From Colwellia sp. 20A7 (GTDB lineage: Bacteria > Pseudomonadota > Gammaproteobacteria > Enterobacterales > Alteromonadaceae): DNA of 64,000 nt. The notes under the pieces are model-generated. The model was not told the origin of the DNA. It did no database searches and was given only the letters and a program-made list of their open reading frames with translations. The stretch spans positions 2,852,001 through 2,916,000 of the forward strand of contig NZ_CP047130.1 in NCBI RefSeq assembly GCF_009832865.1. The letters are read 5' to 3'. The position numbers and the translations under genes are program-made. This document shows positions 15,999 through 25,435 of the stretch, one piece after another. Positions within the stretch are counted from its first letter, which is position 1; every line of letters begins with the position of its first letter.

Positions 15999-17734
15999 TG
16001 AAAAAAACAGCTGCATGGTTAACACAATACGCGTTAGAGCAAATTGGCGTAAAATATACTTTTGGTATTCCTGGGGTTCACAATACTGAACTTTACGATG
16101 AATTAAATAATTCTGATCTAATTACACCTAACCTAGTTATGCACGAAGGTCATGGTGGTTTTATGGCTGATGCGATTAGTAGAGTCACTGATTCCATTGG
16201 CACATTAGTTATCGTTCCAGCTGCCGGCGTTACCCACGCAGCAAGTGGAATTGCTGAAGCTTACCTTGATGGTATACCTATGCTTGTTATTACTGGCGGT
16301 ATTCGTAACGACTCCAAATTTGATTATCAACTCCATGAACTAGACCAACTTAAACTTGTTGCAGGATTTACCAAAGCAGCGTTTAAAATCAACAATCATG
16401 ATGAAGTTATCGACACTATCTATAAAGCTTATGATATCGCGACCTCAGGAGAGCCTGGTCCGGTATTTATTGAGATCCCTGTAAACTTACAACTTGATAA
16501 AGCCGTAATTAATGCACTACCAACTTACGTTAAGCCCGAACAAGCAGCTTTATCAGCTAGCATGCTAACGCAAATTGAAAATGCAGCTCACATGCTAATG
16601 AAAGCGAAGAATCCTGCTATCTTTGCGGGCTGGGGCGCGGCTCATGCGAGTAGTACCTTAATTGATATTAGTGAAGTGATTGGCAGCCCTGTTGCGACGA
16701 CTATGCAAGGAATTAGTGTATTTCCGGCAAACCATCCGTTACATACAGGGTTTTGTTTTGGCCCTGCTGCTGTCCCTGCGGCTCAAAATGCATTTAATAA
16801 TGCTGATTGTGTGTTAGCTATTGGTACACGTTTTGGAGAAATAGCGACCGGCAGCTTTGGTGGTCAATTACCGCAAAATTTAATTCATATCGATATCAAC
16901 CCTGATGTTTTCGATGCCAATTATAAAAGTGCAATTGCTATTGAAGGTGATGCTAAACAAATTTGTCAACAACTGCTTAGCACGCTAAGAGCTTTAGGGG
17001 TAACTACAGATTTTTCTGAGACAGCTAAAAAAATTGCGGCGGATAAAAAATATTATCGTGAAACATGGTATCTACATGACTCAAAAGATAAGGTAAATCC
17101 AGCTCTATATTTTGACGAACTTAGGGCACAACTTAGTGATGATGCTCATATTGTGGTAGACGATGGCAATCATACATTTTTAACAGCTGAGCTGATGCCT
17201 ATTCACCAAGCCTATGGTTTTATTTCACCTACAGATTTCAACTGTATGGGTTATGCCACGCCAGCAGCTATTGCGGTGAAAATGGCTAAGCCACAACAAG
17301 AAGTGCACGCTATTGTTGGCGACGGTGCGTTTATGATGACCGCAACTGAATTAGCGACTGCAGTTAGCCAAAATTTAGGGCTTGTTATTGGTGTATTTAA
17401 CGATGGGGAGCTATCTCAAATAGCACAAGCACAGCAAATTCCTTACAACCGAAAAACATGTACAGTATTACCACAAACTAAACTTAAAGGTTTAGCGATG
17501 GCAACGGGTGCTGAATATGTACGCATTGAAAATAACAGTGACATTAAAACGGGGTTAACGAAAGCCAGAAGCTTAGCTCAACAAAATAAAACGGTTATTC
17601 TAGACATCAATATTGATTATTCTAAAGCAACCGCTTTTACCGAAGGCGCCGTTAAAACTAACTTGACACGTATGCCTCTGCCAACCAAAGTACGTATGGT
17701 TGGTCGCGCCTTGGTTAGAAAAGTAACCGGATAG
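15998..17734 (+). CDS. Thiamine-diphosphate-dependent enzyme, acetolactate-synthase-like
   Basis: A 578-residue member of the pyruvate-oxidase/acetolactate-synthase superfamily. The N-terminal pyrimidine-binding domain carries the catalytic glutamate in LVMHEGHGGFMADAISRV (about residue 50). The central domain contains GWGAAHASS and GTRFGEIATGSFGG. The C-terminal pyrophosphate-binding domain has IVGDGAFMMTATELATAV followed by IGVFNDGE, the GDG...N metal and ThDP motif. CAGGGAA is a good ribosome-binding site before the ATG, which overlaps the previous stop codon. It is unlikely to be the biosynthetic acetolactate synthase: no regulatory subunit gene is adjacent and its partner is a dehydrogenase. 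A decarboxylase or carboligase of a catabolic route is possible; substrate unknown. Confidence 0.85.
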   Translation: MKKTAAWLTQYALEQIGVKYTFGIPGVHNTELYDELNNSDLITPNLVMHEGHGGFMADAISRVTDSIGTLVIVPAAGVTHAASGIAEAYLDGIPMLVITGGIRNDSKFDYQLHELDQLKLVAGFTKAAFKINNHDEVIDTIYKAYDIATSGEPGPVFIEIPVNLQLDKAVINALPTYVKPEQAALSASMLTQIENAAHMLMKAKNPAIFAGWGAAHASSTLIDISEVIGSPVATTMQGISVFPANHPLHTGFCFGPAAVPAAQNAFNNADCVLAIGTRFGEIATGSFGGQLPQNLIHIDINPDVFDANYKSAIAIEGDAKQICQQLLSTLRALGVTTDFSETAKKIAADKKYYRETWYLHDSKDKVNPALYFDELRAQLSDDAHIVVDDGNHTFLTAELMPIHQAYGFISPTDFNCMGYATPAAIAVKMAKPQQEVHAIVGDGAFMMTATELATAVSQNLGLVIGVFNDGELSQIAQAQQIPYNRKTCTVLPQTKLKGLAMATGAEYVRIENNSDIKTGLTKARSLAQQNKTVILDINIDYSKATAFTEGAVKTNLTRMPLPTKVRMVGRALVRKVTG

Positions 17735-19759
17735 CTACTCTTTGCTATGTTCAATATTTAGCACCTTTTTTAAAGGGTCTAAATATTGTTCAAAATGCTT
17801 CCATTGTTCGGTAGCGCTTTTATATATCGGCTGTCGAACTTGTTCCGAACTTGGTGTTTTAATATTACGTTTAGTTTTATGAAAATCAATACATGACTGT
17901 TCAAATGGTAGACCACAAAAATCAAGTATTCGGTGCACCTGTTTATCTAAATCATCAACAACATCTTCATGGTTAACCGTTAAAACAAAATCAGGTAATA
18001 CTTCATGCCAATGGTTCATTAACTTTAAATAAGCTTGATAGTAACGACCAATATCTTCTAACTTGTAACTAAAGTCTTGTCCTTCCGCGAATAATTGTTT
18101 GAATCCGCTAAAACAACAAGCCATTGGCGAGCGTCTAGCATCAATAATTTTCGCATTTGGCAGTATTAATCTGATCAAGCCGATATGCAGAAAATTATTA
18201 GGCATTTTATCAATAAATAATGGCGCTTGTTCGCGGTAGACACGCGTTTCATCAATAAATTGCTGCCCAAAACGTTTAAAGTAATCTGGGTTTATCTCAT
18301 GTAAATTTTTAGGATATTGACTTTCTTTATTTGTATCTACGTTTGAATTACGTCCTCTTAACCGAGAAGCTAAACCTAAGATATTATGCAGTTCCATGGT
18401 GCCATCTACTTGGCTATGAGAAGCAAGTATTTGTTCAAGCAGAGTAGATCCCGCCCTTGGCAAGCCAACAATAAAAATAGGATCTGGTGAATCTATACCT
18501 AAGTGACCACGGCTTTCAAATAATTCTGCGGTGCAATATTTTATTTGCTCTTCGACTTGTTGTTCTATTTTACTGATATCGAAACCATTTATTTCATGCT
18601 GAAGTTTATTGCCTTGTTGATAATAGTGAAAGGCTTGTTGGTATTGAGCTCTATCTTCAAAAGCCTTACCTGTGGCAAAGCTCAGTTGAATTTCATCTAC
18701 TATTGGTAAGTTTTTATTACCTTGTTGTGCCTGCATCTCTGCGATTTCATCATCGCTAAAGCGATAGGTTTTAGTATTCGCTAAACTCCAAAATGCATCA
18801 CCATAACTTGGGTTTATTTGATAGGCTTTTTGGTAAGCTAAAACAGCTTGTTTTATCTCGCCTTTCGCTTTAAGTGCGTGGCCTAATTGTAAATGAAAAC
18901 CTGCTACGTTGTTTCCTTGTGAAATAGACTGTGCAATAGCTTGCTCAAAAAGAACAATAGCCTCTTCTATTTTACCCAGCCCAGTTAACACATTAGCTTT
19001 AGCAACTGTAAAGGTAATATTATTGGGTTGAGCATTAAGTAATGTCTCAACTTGCTGTTCAGCCGCTTTATATTTGCCTAAGCGAATAAGTAAGTTGAGG
19101 TACTGAGAACGCGCATAAAGGTGAGTTGGCTCTAACTCAAGCGCACTAGCGAGAAGAAACTCAGCATCATCATAGACTTTAAGTTCCATCCCTATTTCAG
19201 CCAACAAACACATTCCATCAATATGACGCTTATTGTTCTGTAGAAAATGTCGGCAAATCTGCTCTGCTTTTAATAATTTCCCTTCATGCATTAACTCAGT
19301 TACCGCAAGTAAAGCTGGCGGTAACTTTTTTAATCTTTCTAATTGGTTTGCCGTTTTTTGAACATTATCTTGTTGACCTGCATCTCGGTACAGTTCAATC
19401 AATTCTTGCCAACTTGCCACTAAACTAGGATTAAGTTTCACTGCATGTTCAAATGAGAACATCGCACTTTTAGGCTCTCCTAAGGCGATATTGATAAATC
19501 CTTTTTCTTGATTAGCTCTACTGTGATGCTCATCAAGCTTAAGTAGTTCACTAATGCTCACTAAAGCTTGAGCGAAGTTTTTTGCATAACGCTGTGCAAC
19601 AGAAATTAAATACCATAGCTCAACTTGTTGTGCTTTTTCTGTGTTGTTTGTCTGGAGTTTTTTACTTGCTAAAATAGCGTCATTGAATTTTGCTGTTTGG
19701 ATCAATTGTTGAATTGATTTTAATTGTGTTTCAAATGATTGAGGCGATGTGGTGTCCAA
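17735..19759 (-). CDS. TPR-repeat sulfotransferase
   Basis: About 674 residues. The N-terminal half (to about residue 390) is a chain of tetratricopeptide repeats, for example ALVSISELLKLDEHHSRANQ, AMFSFEHAVKLNPSLVASWQ and AVLAYQKAYQINPSYGDAFW. The C-terminal half is a sulfotransferase domain: PIFIVGLPRAGSTLLEQIL is the PAPS phosphate loop and DARRSPMACCFSGFKQLF the 3'-phosphate region. Start choice: the longest frame begins with TTG at 19795, but a second TTG at 19759 has GGAG eight bases upstream and is preferred. Its stop directly abuts the stop of the opposing ThDP gene (TAGCTA). It follows a TonB-dependent receptor on the same strand, a pairing that recurs in marine gammaproteobacteria as far as I recall. 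Acceptor unknown. Confidence 0.83.
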   Translation of the reverse strand: MDTTSPQSFETQLKSIQQLIQTAKFNDAILASKKLQTNNTEKAQQVELWYLISVAQRYAKNFAQALVSISELLKLDEHHSRANQEKGFINIALGEPKSAMFSFEHAVKLNPSLVASWQELIELYRDAGQQDNVQKTANQLERLKKLPPALLAVTELMHEGKLLKAEQICRHFLQNNKRHIDGMCLLAEIGMELKVYDDAEFLLASALELEPTHLYARSQYLNLLIRLGKYKAAEQQVETLLNAQPNNITFTVAKANVLTGLGKIEEAIVLFEQAIAQSISQGNNVAGFHLQLGHALKAKGEIKQAVLAYQKAYQINPSYGDAFWSLANTKTYRFSDDEIAEMQAQQGNKNLPIVDEIQLSFATGKAFEDRAQYQQAFHYYQQGNKLQHEINGFDISKIEQQVEEQIKYCTAELFESRGHLGIDSPDPIFIVGLPRAGSTLLEQILASHSQVDGTMELHNILGLASRLRGRNSNVDTNKESQYPKNLHEINPDYFKRFGQQFIDETRVYREQAPLFIDKMPNNFLHIGLIRLILPNAKIIDARRSPMACCFSGFKQLFAEGQDFSYKLEDIGRYYQAYLKLMNHWHEVLPDFVLTVNHEDVVDDLDKQVHRILDFCGLPFEQSCIDFHKTKRNIKTPSSEQVRQPIYKSATEQWKHFEQYLDPLKKVLNIEHSKE

Positions 19760-19827
19760 TGACTTAGCTCCGTGAAATATAAGGTTTAATAGCAATTCAA
19801 TTAATTACTTTGTACTTTATCAATAAA

Positions 19828-19858
19828 AAGCCGCTTGAAACAAATATCAAGCGGCTTT
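19828..19858 (-). terminator. Rho-independent terminator after the TonB-dependent receptor
   Basis: A 12-bp perfect stem AAAGCCGCTTGA / TCAAGCGGCTTT with a 7-base loop. Read on the minus strand it continues into TTTTTATT. It lies between the receptor and the TPR-sulfotransferase gene, so the latter probably has its own promoter or depends on read-through. Confidence 0.85.
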
Positions 19859-19924
19859 AGTACACTTAATTAAGTATCAGTCTTATGACTTTTACTTAAT
19901 TTTATTTTCTATTTATCTTGTTAT

Positions 19925-22576
19925 TTAATAGAAGTCATACGAAAATCTAAAGCCAATAGTACGAGGTCTATTAGAAACCACTTTAGGCGTAAACTGCTGA
20001 GTATCAATATACAATATTGCACTCTCATCCGTTACATTATCGATAAATATTTCCGCTTTCCATTCATCATTAGTAACACCAAAGCTTAAATTAGCCAAAA
20101 CATAACTGTCTTGTATGTAACGGCCACCGGCAAAGGTTTCACCATTTCTGTCTTGATAATTAACACCTGAGAAAACATCAGCTTCTTTTTGTATACTTAA
20201 ACCTGAACCAGTACCGTAAATTAAATTAGTGGCATCTTCTACCACATAAGCATCCATACTCATCCCTGCAAGTCTATCGCCAGTGTAACTTATAGAGCCA
20301 TTAATATAACCGGTCATATCGTTAGCAATTGAATAAAAATACTGTGCTTGTAAGTTACCTGAGAATTCAGCTGAATAAGGTAATCGACTACCTACGGCTG
20401 GAGCAATACCGGCAAGCTGACTATTGACTGATGTTAACTCAGTATCAATATAACTAAAGGCACCTGATATTATTAAGTTATCTGTGGCTGCCCAAGTAAA
20501 GTCACCATCAATACCTCTTATTTCTGCTTCACCAACATTATCAGTAAATACTAAGAAACTAATATTTGTAGGGTCGTAACGTGATGTTTGCAAATCAGAT
20601 ATCTCTGAATAATAAGCTGTGGCATTAAAGCGTAGTGATTGATCAAATAATGTTGATTTAAAACCAATTTCAAAATTATCTAAGCTATCAGTAGTTGAGT
20701 ACACTGGAATACGGAAGCCGTCAAAAGCACCTTCTTGACTTGTCGCTGCCCCACCACCTACTCGGTTAGTCACTGGAGGTCTAAAGCCTTCTGAATAAGA
20801 AGCAAAGAGCATCACTTTATCTGATACCTTCCAATCAATCGAGGCTTTAATAATGGTGTCATCTACGGTTAACGTACCATCATCATCAAGTAAACTAGTG
20901 TCTAATTGTCCGCTAGCAATGGCTGCTTGTATAGCTGCAGCTTCTTCTGCACCGAAAAACTCAGTTAAGGCTTCATCGCTACCATCACCAAAGGCTCTTA
21001 GTCGACCACTAACATCATCCCCGGTAGTCGCGCCTTTATAAATATCATCTATTTGATACCAACGGGCACCAAAACTTGCTGTAACAGTATCAGTTATATC
21101 AAATTCTAACTGCCCAAAAACAGCAATTTGGTCAATAGTATGGGTAACATCATTAACAAAACTTACTTCAGAAGCAAAAGGACCTCCATCACTATTTGTG
21201 CCTTCAGAGCCAGCAAGAATTTTTGCCATATTAGGGAATTTATCTGTACTCGCTATGTTAAATTGACCAACGGTTGATAATTCTTGAGAATCATAAAAAA
21301 CACCGGCAGTAACACGCCAGCGGTTTTCAGCAGTAGTACTAAATCTAAGTTCATGCGTAATTCGTGAAGTGCTAGTTTCTTCTTTATAATATTTAGTTGG
21401 ATCAAGACATTCTTGTTCAGATTCAACTACACCTGCATAATTACAAACATAATAAGCAGAGAATGAACCACCATTAGTATAACCAGTGTAATCAATGGTT
21501 GAATTGATATCTCTATCTAAGTAACCACCAGTATAAACAATATCAAGGTTTTCAAGACGACCTTCTAGAGTCCACGTTGTTAGACCAAAATCATCATTAT
21601 TGTTTTCTGGAATAAAGCGATTAGTTGATGATTCGCCTTCCAAATTAGGATCATAAGCAAACACCCCTTCAGTATCGAGTGATTGTTGCGTATGTTGAAC
21701 TAAAAGCTCCCAATCATCATTGATGAGGTAAGATAAACCAAAACGTGCGCCCGCATAATCTGCAGTGTTAAAATCGTCTTCAACTAACGCGGCATTTTTC
21801 GGCGATATAATAGGAACACTTTCTGGATTAGTTAATGCGCCACCTGAAATGCGACTAATAACTTCAGCACTCCCTCTATAACCGCCTTCCCCAGGAACAT
21901 TGAGTATATTGTCTATCCAACCACCTTGATGATCATTATAGGTAGCAACACGAATAGCTAATGAATCTGTTAACGACATGTTGATGTAAGCTTCAACAGA
22001 GTTACTCATATCACCGCCTGACGTAGAGCCAGTACTCGTATCAAAACCAGCAGAAAAACCATCATGGCTTGGTTTGTTAGTGATTATACGAACTGTGCCT
22101 GATTGAGAACTAGCACCAAAAAGCGTTCCTTGAGGACCCGGTAAAACTTCTACACGTTCCACATCACTTGCGTAAACATCTAAATTACGACCTTGCATCG
22201 ATACAGGCTGTTCATCTAAATAAAAGGCAACTGAAGGTTGTAATGCTTGCACTGATGAAACTGAAATGTTCGTTTGTGTCGTTGCCGCGCCACGAATATA
22301 TATTTCATTTTGTCCAGGGCCTGTGCCTTGGAAAACAACATTTGGTAAAAATTCTACATATTGATCAAAATTTGAAACGCCGAGTTTTTCTAAACTATCA
22401 CCTGTTAAAGCAGTAACGGTAACAGGAACATCTTGAATAGACTCTGCTCGTTTTGTTGCTGTAACTTCAATTATTTCAATTTTTGATTTTTCTGGTGTTT
22501 TTACTTCTTCAGCATGGAGAGAGCCAGATGCGGCTATAGCTGTTAACACTGCTGCATGCAGTTTTGTTAATTTCAT
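19925..22576 (-). CDS. TonB-dependent outer-membrane receptor
   Basis: An 883-residue outer-membrane active transporter. Signal peptide MKLTKLHAAVLTAIAASGSL, cleavage near HAEE. A TonB-box-like segment EIIEVTATKRAE precedes the plug domain (SIQDVPVTVTALTGDSLEKL, then EIYIRG and VEVLPGPQGTLFGASSQSG). The rest is a long beta-barrel ending in GFRFSYDFY with the terminal aromatic residue typical of barrels. The plug signature is that of receptors for plant-, steroid- or sugar-derived organics in marine bacteria rather than classic siderophore receptors; this is an impression. No Fur box was seen upstream. Neighbours suggest import of the substrate used by the adjacent enzymes. Confidence 0.9.
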   Translation of the reverse strand: MKLTKLHAAVLTAIAASGSLHAEEVKTPEKSKIEIIEVTATKRAESIQDVPVTVTALTGDSLEKLGVSNFDQYVEFLPNVVFQGTGPGQNEIYIRGAATTQTNISVSSVQALQPSVAFYLDEQPVSMQGRNLDVYASDVERVEVLPGPQGTLFGASSQSGTVRIITNKPSHDGFSAGFDTSTGSTSGGDMSNSVEAYINMSLTDSLAIRVATYNDHQGGWIDNILNVPGEGGYRGSAEVISRISGGALTNPESVPIISPKNAALVEDDFNTADYAGARFGLSYLINDDWELLVQHTQQSLDTEGVFAYDPNLEGESSTNRFIPENNNDDFGLTTWTLEGRLENLDIVYTGGYLDRDINSTIDYTGYTNGGSFSAYYVCNYAGVVESEQECLDPTKYYKEETSTSRITHELRFSTTAENRWRVTAGVFYDSQELSTVGQFNIASTDKFPNMAKILAGSEGTNSDGGPFASEVSFVNDVTHTIDQIAVFGQLEFDITDTVTASFGARWYQIDDIYKGATTGDDVSGRLRAFGDGSDEALTEFFGAEEAAAIQAAIASGQLDTSLLDDDGTLTVDDTIIKASIDWKVSDKVMLFASYSEGFRPPVTNRVGGGAATSQEGAFDGFRIPVYSTTDSLDNFEIGFKSTLFDQSLRFNATAYYSEISDLQTSRYDPTNISFLVFTDNVGEAEIRGIDGDFTWAATDNLIISGAFSYIDTELTSVNSQLAGIAPAVGSRLPYSAEFSGNLQAQYFYSIANDMTGYINGSISYTGDRLAGMSMDAYVVEDATNLIYGTGSGLSIQKEADVFSGVNYQDRNGETFAGGRYIQDSYVLANLSFGVTNDEWKAEIFIDNVTDESAILYIDTQQFTPKVVSNRPRTIGFRFSYDFY

Positions 22577-22804
22577 ATTATTATCCCTTTATTATAGTGA
22601 TTCTATTTTTCAATTATGTTTCGAGTTGATATTATTAGAGTTCTAATTAAATTTTTATAAGGGCTATCTTAACAAAATAAGCAATCTTTTTCAAAGACGC
22701 ATATAATGCTAAACTGCACGGGGAAGTTATATATAATGTATGATTATCTACAGCGTGACCAAAATAAAAATAATATCAATACAAATTAAATCCGAGGAAT
22801 TAAA

Positions 22805-24754
22805 TTGCCTACTACAGTTCAGAGTCACTTAAATAAGAAAGTATTTATTGGTGCTTCGTCAGTTATCATTGCCCTTTTACTCTATACCGCCTTGCTCCCT
22901 AAACAAGCACAAGACTTATTTACACTTATTCAGGCGAGCATTATCGATAACGGCAGTTGGTTTTATGTCCTTACCGTGGCCTTTATTTTCTTTTTTGTTG
23001 TTTTTTTAGGTTTCTCTCGCTATGGAGATATTCGTTTAGGGCCTGATCATGCTACTCCTGATTACTCTATAGCTACCTGGCTTTCAATGCTTTTTGCTGC
23101 TGGTATGGGCATTGGCTTAATGTTTTTTGGTGTCGCTGAACCATTAATGCATTATTTATCGCCGCCAACAGCCGAAACAGGTTCAGTTGAAGCCGTTCGT
23201 GAAGCAATGAAAATGACATTCTTCCATTGGGGACTTCACGCTTGGGCAATTTATGCGGTTGTTGCGTTAGTATTAGCTTACTTTAGTTACCGTCATAATT
23301 TACCGCTGACATTACGCTCTGCTTTATATCCCTTAATTGGCGATAGAATTTATCAATGGCCTGGGCATTTAGTGGATATTTTTGCCGTTGTTGGTACCGT
23401 GTTCGGCGTTGCTACTTCGCTCGGTTTAGGGGCTTCTCAAGTTAACTCTGGTTTTAGTTATTTATTTAATATTGATATATCGACAACAAACCAAATAATT
23501 ATTATGTGCGCTATAACTGCATTAGCTGTTATATCTGTAGCAACGGGTTTAGATAAAGGTATAAAGATCCTATCCGAAACCAACATGATTCTGGCCGTAA
23601 TATTATTATTATTAGTTTTTATTCTAGGCCCAACCGTGTTTTTATTGCAGGCATATTTGCAAAACATGGGCGATTATTTGGCAGATATAGTACACAACAC
23701 TTTTAATTTATTTGCTTATAAAAAGACAAACTGGATTGGCGGTTGGACTATTTTTTATTGGGGATGGTGGCTTGCTTGGGCGCCATTTGTTGGCTTATTT
23801 ATTGCTCGAATTTCTCGTGGACGTACCATTAGAGAATTTATTATCGGCGTAATGCTGATACCAACTCTATTTACTTTATTTTGGATGACGATTTTTGGTA
23901 ATAGCGCTATTGATTTGGTTCATAATCAAGGGGTTGTTGCCTTAGGGGAGATGGTAAGCAAAGATTCGTCCGTTGCATTGTTTGTGTTCCTTGAAAACTT
24001 CCCATTAAGCCAAATACTTTCTTTTTTCAGTGTATTAATGATTGTAATATTCTTTGTTACCTCATGCGATTCAGGCGCCATGGTGGTTGATATGCTTTGT
24101 TCGCATGGCAAAAACAACACACCTCTTTGGCAACGTATTTATTGGGCTGTGGGTATTGGTGTAGTTGCCAGTATACTTTTACTTGTTGGTGGACTCAATG
24201 CACTACAAACAATGACTATTGCTAGCGCATTACCTTTCTCTGTGGTGTTATTATTGGCCATTTTCGGTTTCGTCAAATCATTGAGAATTGAAGCCTTTAA
24301 ACAGGACAGTCAACTAATTACAGCTATCCCTCATGCAAATAATGAAAATAACGATAGTTGGCAATTACGCTTAAAAAATATTGTCGATTTTCCAAATAAA
24401 ACCAATGTGAATAAGTTTATTAGCCAAACGGTTAAGCCTGCATTTGATTTAGTCGCTAAAGAGTTACAAACAAACCAAATACAAGTGGAGATTTCGAACG
24501 ACGATGGACTCACCTTAATTGTTAATCATGGTGAAGAACAAGAATTCATTTATCGAGTGCTGGCTCGCAAGTATGCACAACCTGACTTTATCCATGAAGC
24601 TGATGAGGATGAACAAAGCTATTATCGTGCTGAAGTTCACTTAAGCGAAGGTGGGCAAGATTATGATATTATGGGTTGGTCTAAAACCTCAGTGATTAAT
24701 AACATTATTGATCAATATCATAAACATTTGCACTTTCTACATTTATTACGTTAG
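22805..24754 (+). CDS. BCCT-family betaine/choline/carnitine transporter
   Basis: Inner-membrane secondary transporter of 649 residues with about 12 transmembrane segments. Family motifs: SMLFAAGMGIGLMFFGVAEP, the tryptophan-rich WTIFYWGWWLAWAPFVGLFI, and ARISRGRTIREFI. A hydrophilic C-terminal region of about 150 residues follows the last helix, as in E. coli BetT, where it senses osmotic strength. The start is TTG at 22805, supported by GAGG seven bases upstream. The gene is divergent from the TonB-dependent receptor across 228 bp. Substrate is probably choline, betaine or another quaternary amine; DMSP is also possible in a marine cell. No bet genes are nearby. Confidence 0.9.
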   Translation: MPTTVQSHLNKKVFIGASSVIIALLLYTALLPKQAQDLFTLIQASIIDNGSWFYVLTVAFIFFFVVFLGFSRYGDIRLGPDHATPDYSIATWLSMLFAAGMGIGLMFFGVAEPLMHYLSPPTAETGSVEAVREAMKMTFFHWGLHAWAIYAVVALVLAYFSYRHNLPLTLRSALYPLIGDRIYQWPGHLVDIFAVVGTVFGVATSLGLGASQVNSGFSYLFNIDISTTNQIIIMCAITALAVISVATGLDKGIKILSETNMILAVILLLLVFILGPTVFLLQAYLQNMGDYLADIVHNTFNLFAYKKTNWIGGWTIFYWGWWLAWAPFVGLFIARISRGRTIREFIIGVMLIPTLFTLFWMTIFGNSAIDLVHNQGVVALGEMVSKDSSVALFVFLENFPLSQILSFFSVLMIVIFFVTSCDSGAMVVDMLCSHGKNNTPLWQRIYWAVGIGVVASILLLVGGLNALQTMTIASALPFSVVLLLAIFGFVKSLRIEAFKQDSQLITAIPHANNENNDSWQLRLKNIVDFPNKTNVNKFISQTVKPAFDLVAKELQTNQIQVEISNDDGLTLIVNHGEEQEFIYRVLARKYAQPDFIHEADEDEQSYYRAEVHLSEGGQDYDIMGWSKTSVINNIIDQYHKHLHFLHLLR

Positions 24755-24756
24755 CC

Positions 24757-25254
24757 CTATGAAACGTCAGTTTTGTTAGCAATACTGGCGTTCATTGCAT
24801 TTAGCTCTAATACTGGCGCAGCATCAATTTCATTAGCATCCATCATTTCAGCAAGTCGCTCAAGTGAAGATAATAATTGTGACTGCTCCCACTGTGCTAG
24901 ATTAGAAAAATTTTCAATAAAATGTTCTTGAAGTGCTTGTGGGGCATTAAGTAAAAGGGCCTTGCCTTGGTCTGTTAAATACAAACCAACTTTACGTTTG
25001 TCTTGTGTATCTCTAACTCTTGAAACAAGGTTTTTATTTTCTAAACGATCAAGAATATTAGTTACCGTTGCTGCACTTAAGTTAACACTTTTAGCGACTT
25101 GACTAGAGTTTACCCCTGACATTTTATCAATTTCTAACATAATTAATAATTGTGGGCTGGTTAAACCTGAGGTTTTACTCAAGTGCTTTGAATGTAAATC
25201 TATCGCTCTAATCACTTTTCTTAAAGCGATTAATAACTCTTGATGCTTTTCCAT
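24757..25254 (-). CDS. MarR-family transcriptional regulator
   Basis: A 165-residue winged-helix repressor. The DNA-binding core runs LTSPQLLIMLEIDKMSG, SSQVAKSVNLSAATVTNILD (recognition helix) and RLENKNLVSRVRDTQDKRKV (wing with the D-x-R-(D/K)-K-R motif), then LYLTDQGKALL. It ends two bases after the convergent BCCT gene. No strong operator palindrome was seen upstream. Target genes unknown; the BCCT transporter is one candidate by position only. Confidence 0.9.
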   Translation of the reverse strand: MEKHQELLIALRKVIRAIDLHSKHLSKTSGLTSPQLLIMLEIDKMSGVNSSQVAKSVNLSAATVTNILDRLENKNLVSRVRDTQDKRKVGLYLTDQGKALLLNAPQALQEHFIENFSNLAQWEQSQLLSSLERLAEMMDANEIDAAPVLELNAMNASIANKTDVS

Positions 25255-25435
25255 GAAAAACTACTTTTACTTAAATTTCCCTTAGTTTAATCAAAATTAA
25301 AAGTAGTGCCTAGACAAATTATGAAATAGGCACCTTTATCAAGTAAAAACATAGTTTTTCTATTCATTGCACAAAATATAGCTAACTATGATGGCTAAGT
25401 TAACTCTAATAATTAACTTAATTAATATCAGTAAG

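Noticed and set aside
13215-25254. Genomic island acquired by transfer
   Set aside because: No integrase, tRNA, flanking direct repeat or visible base-composition change marks borders; the genes look native in codon use.
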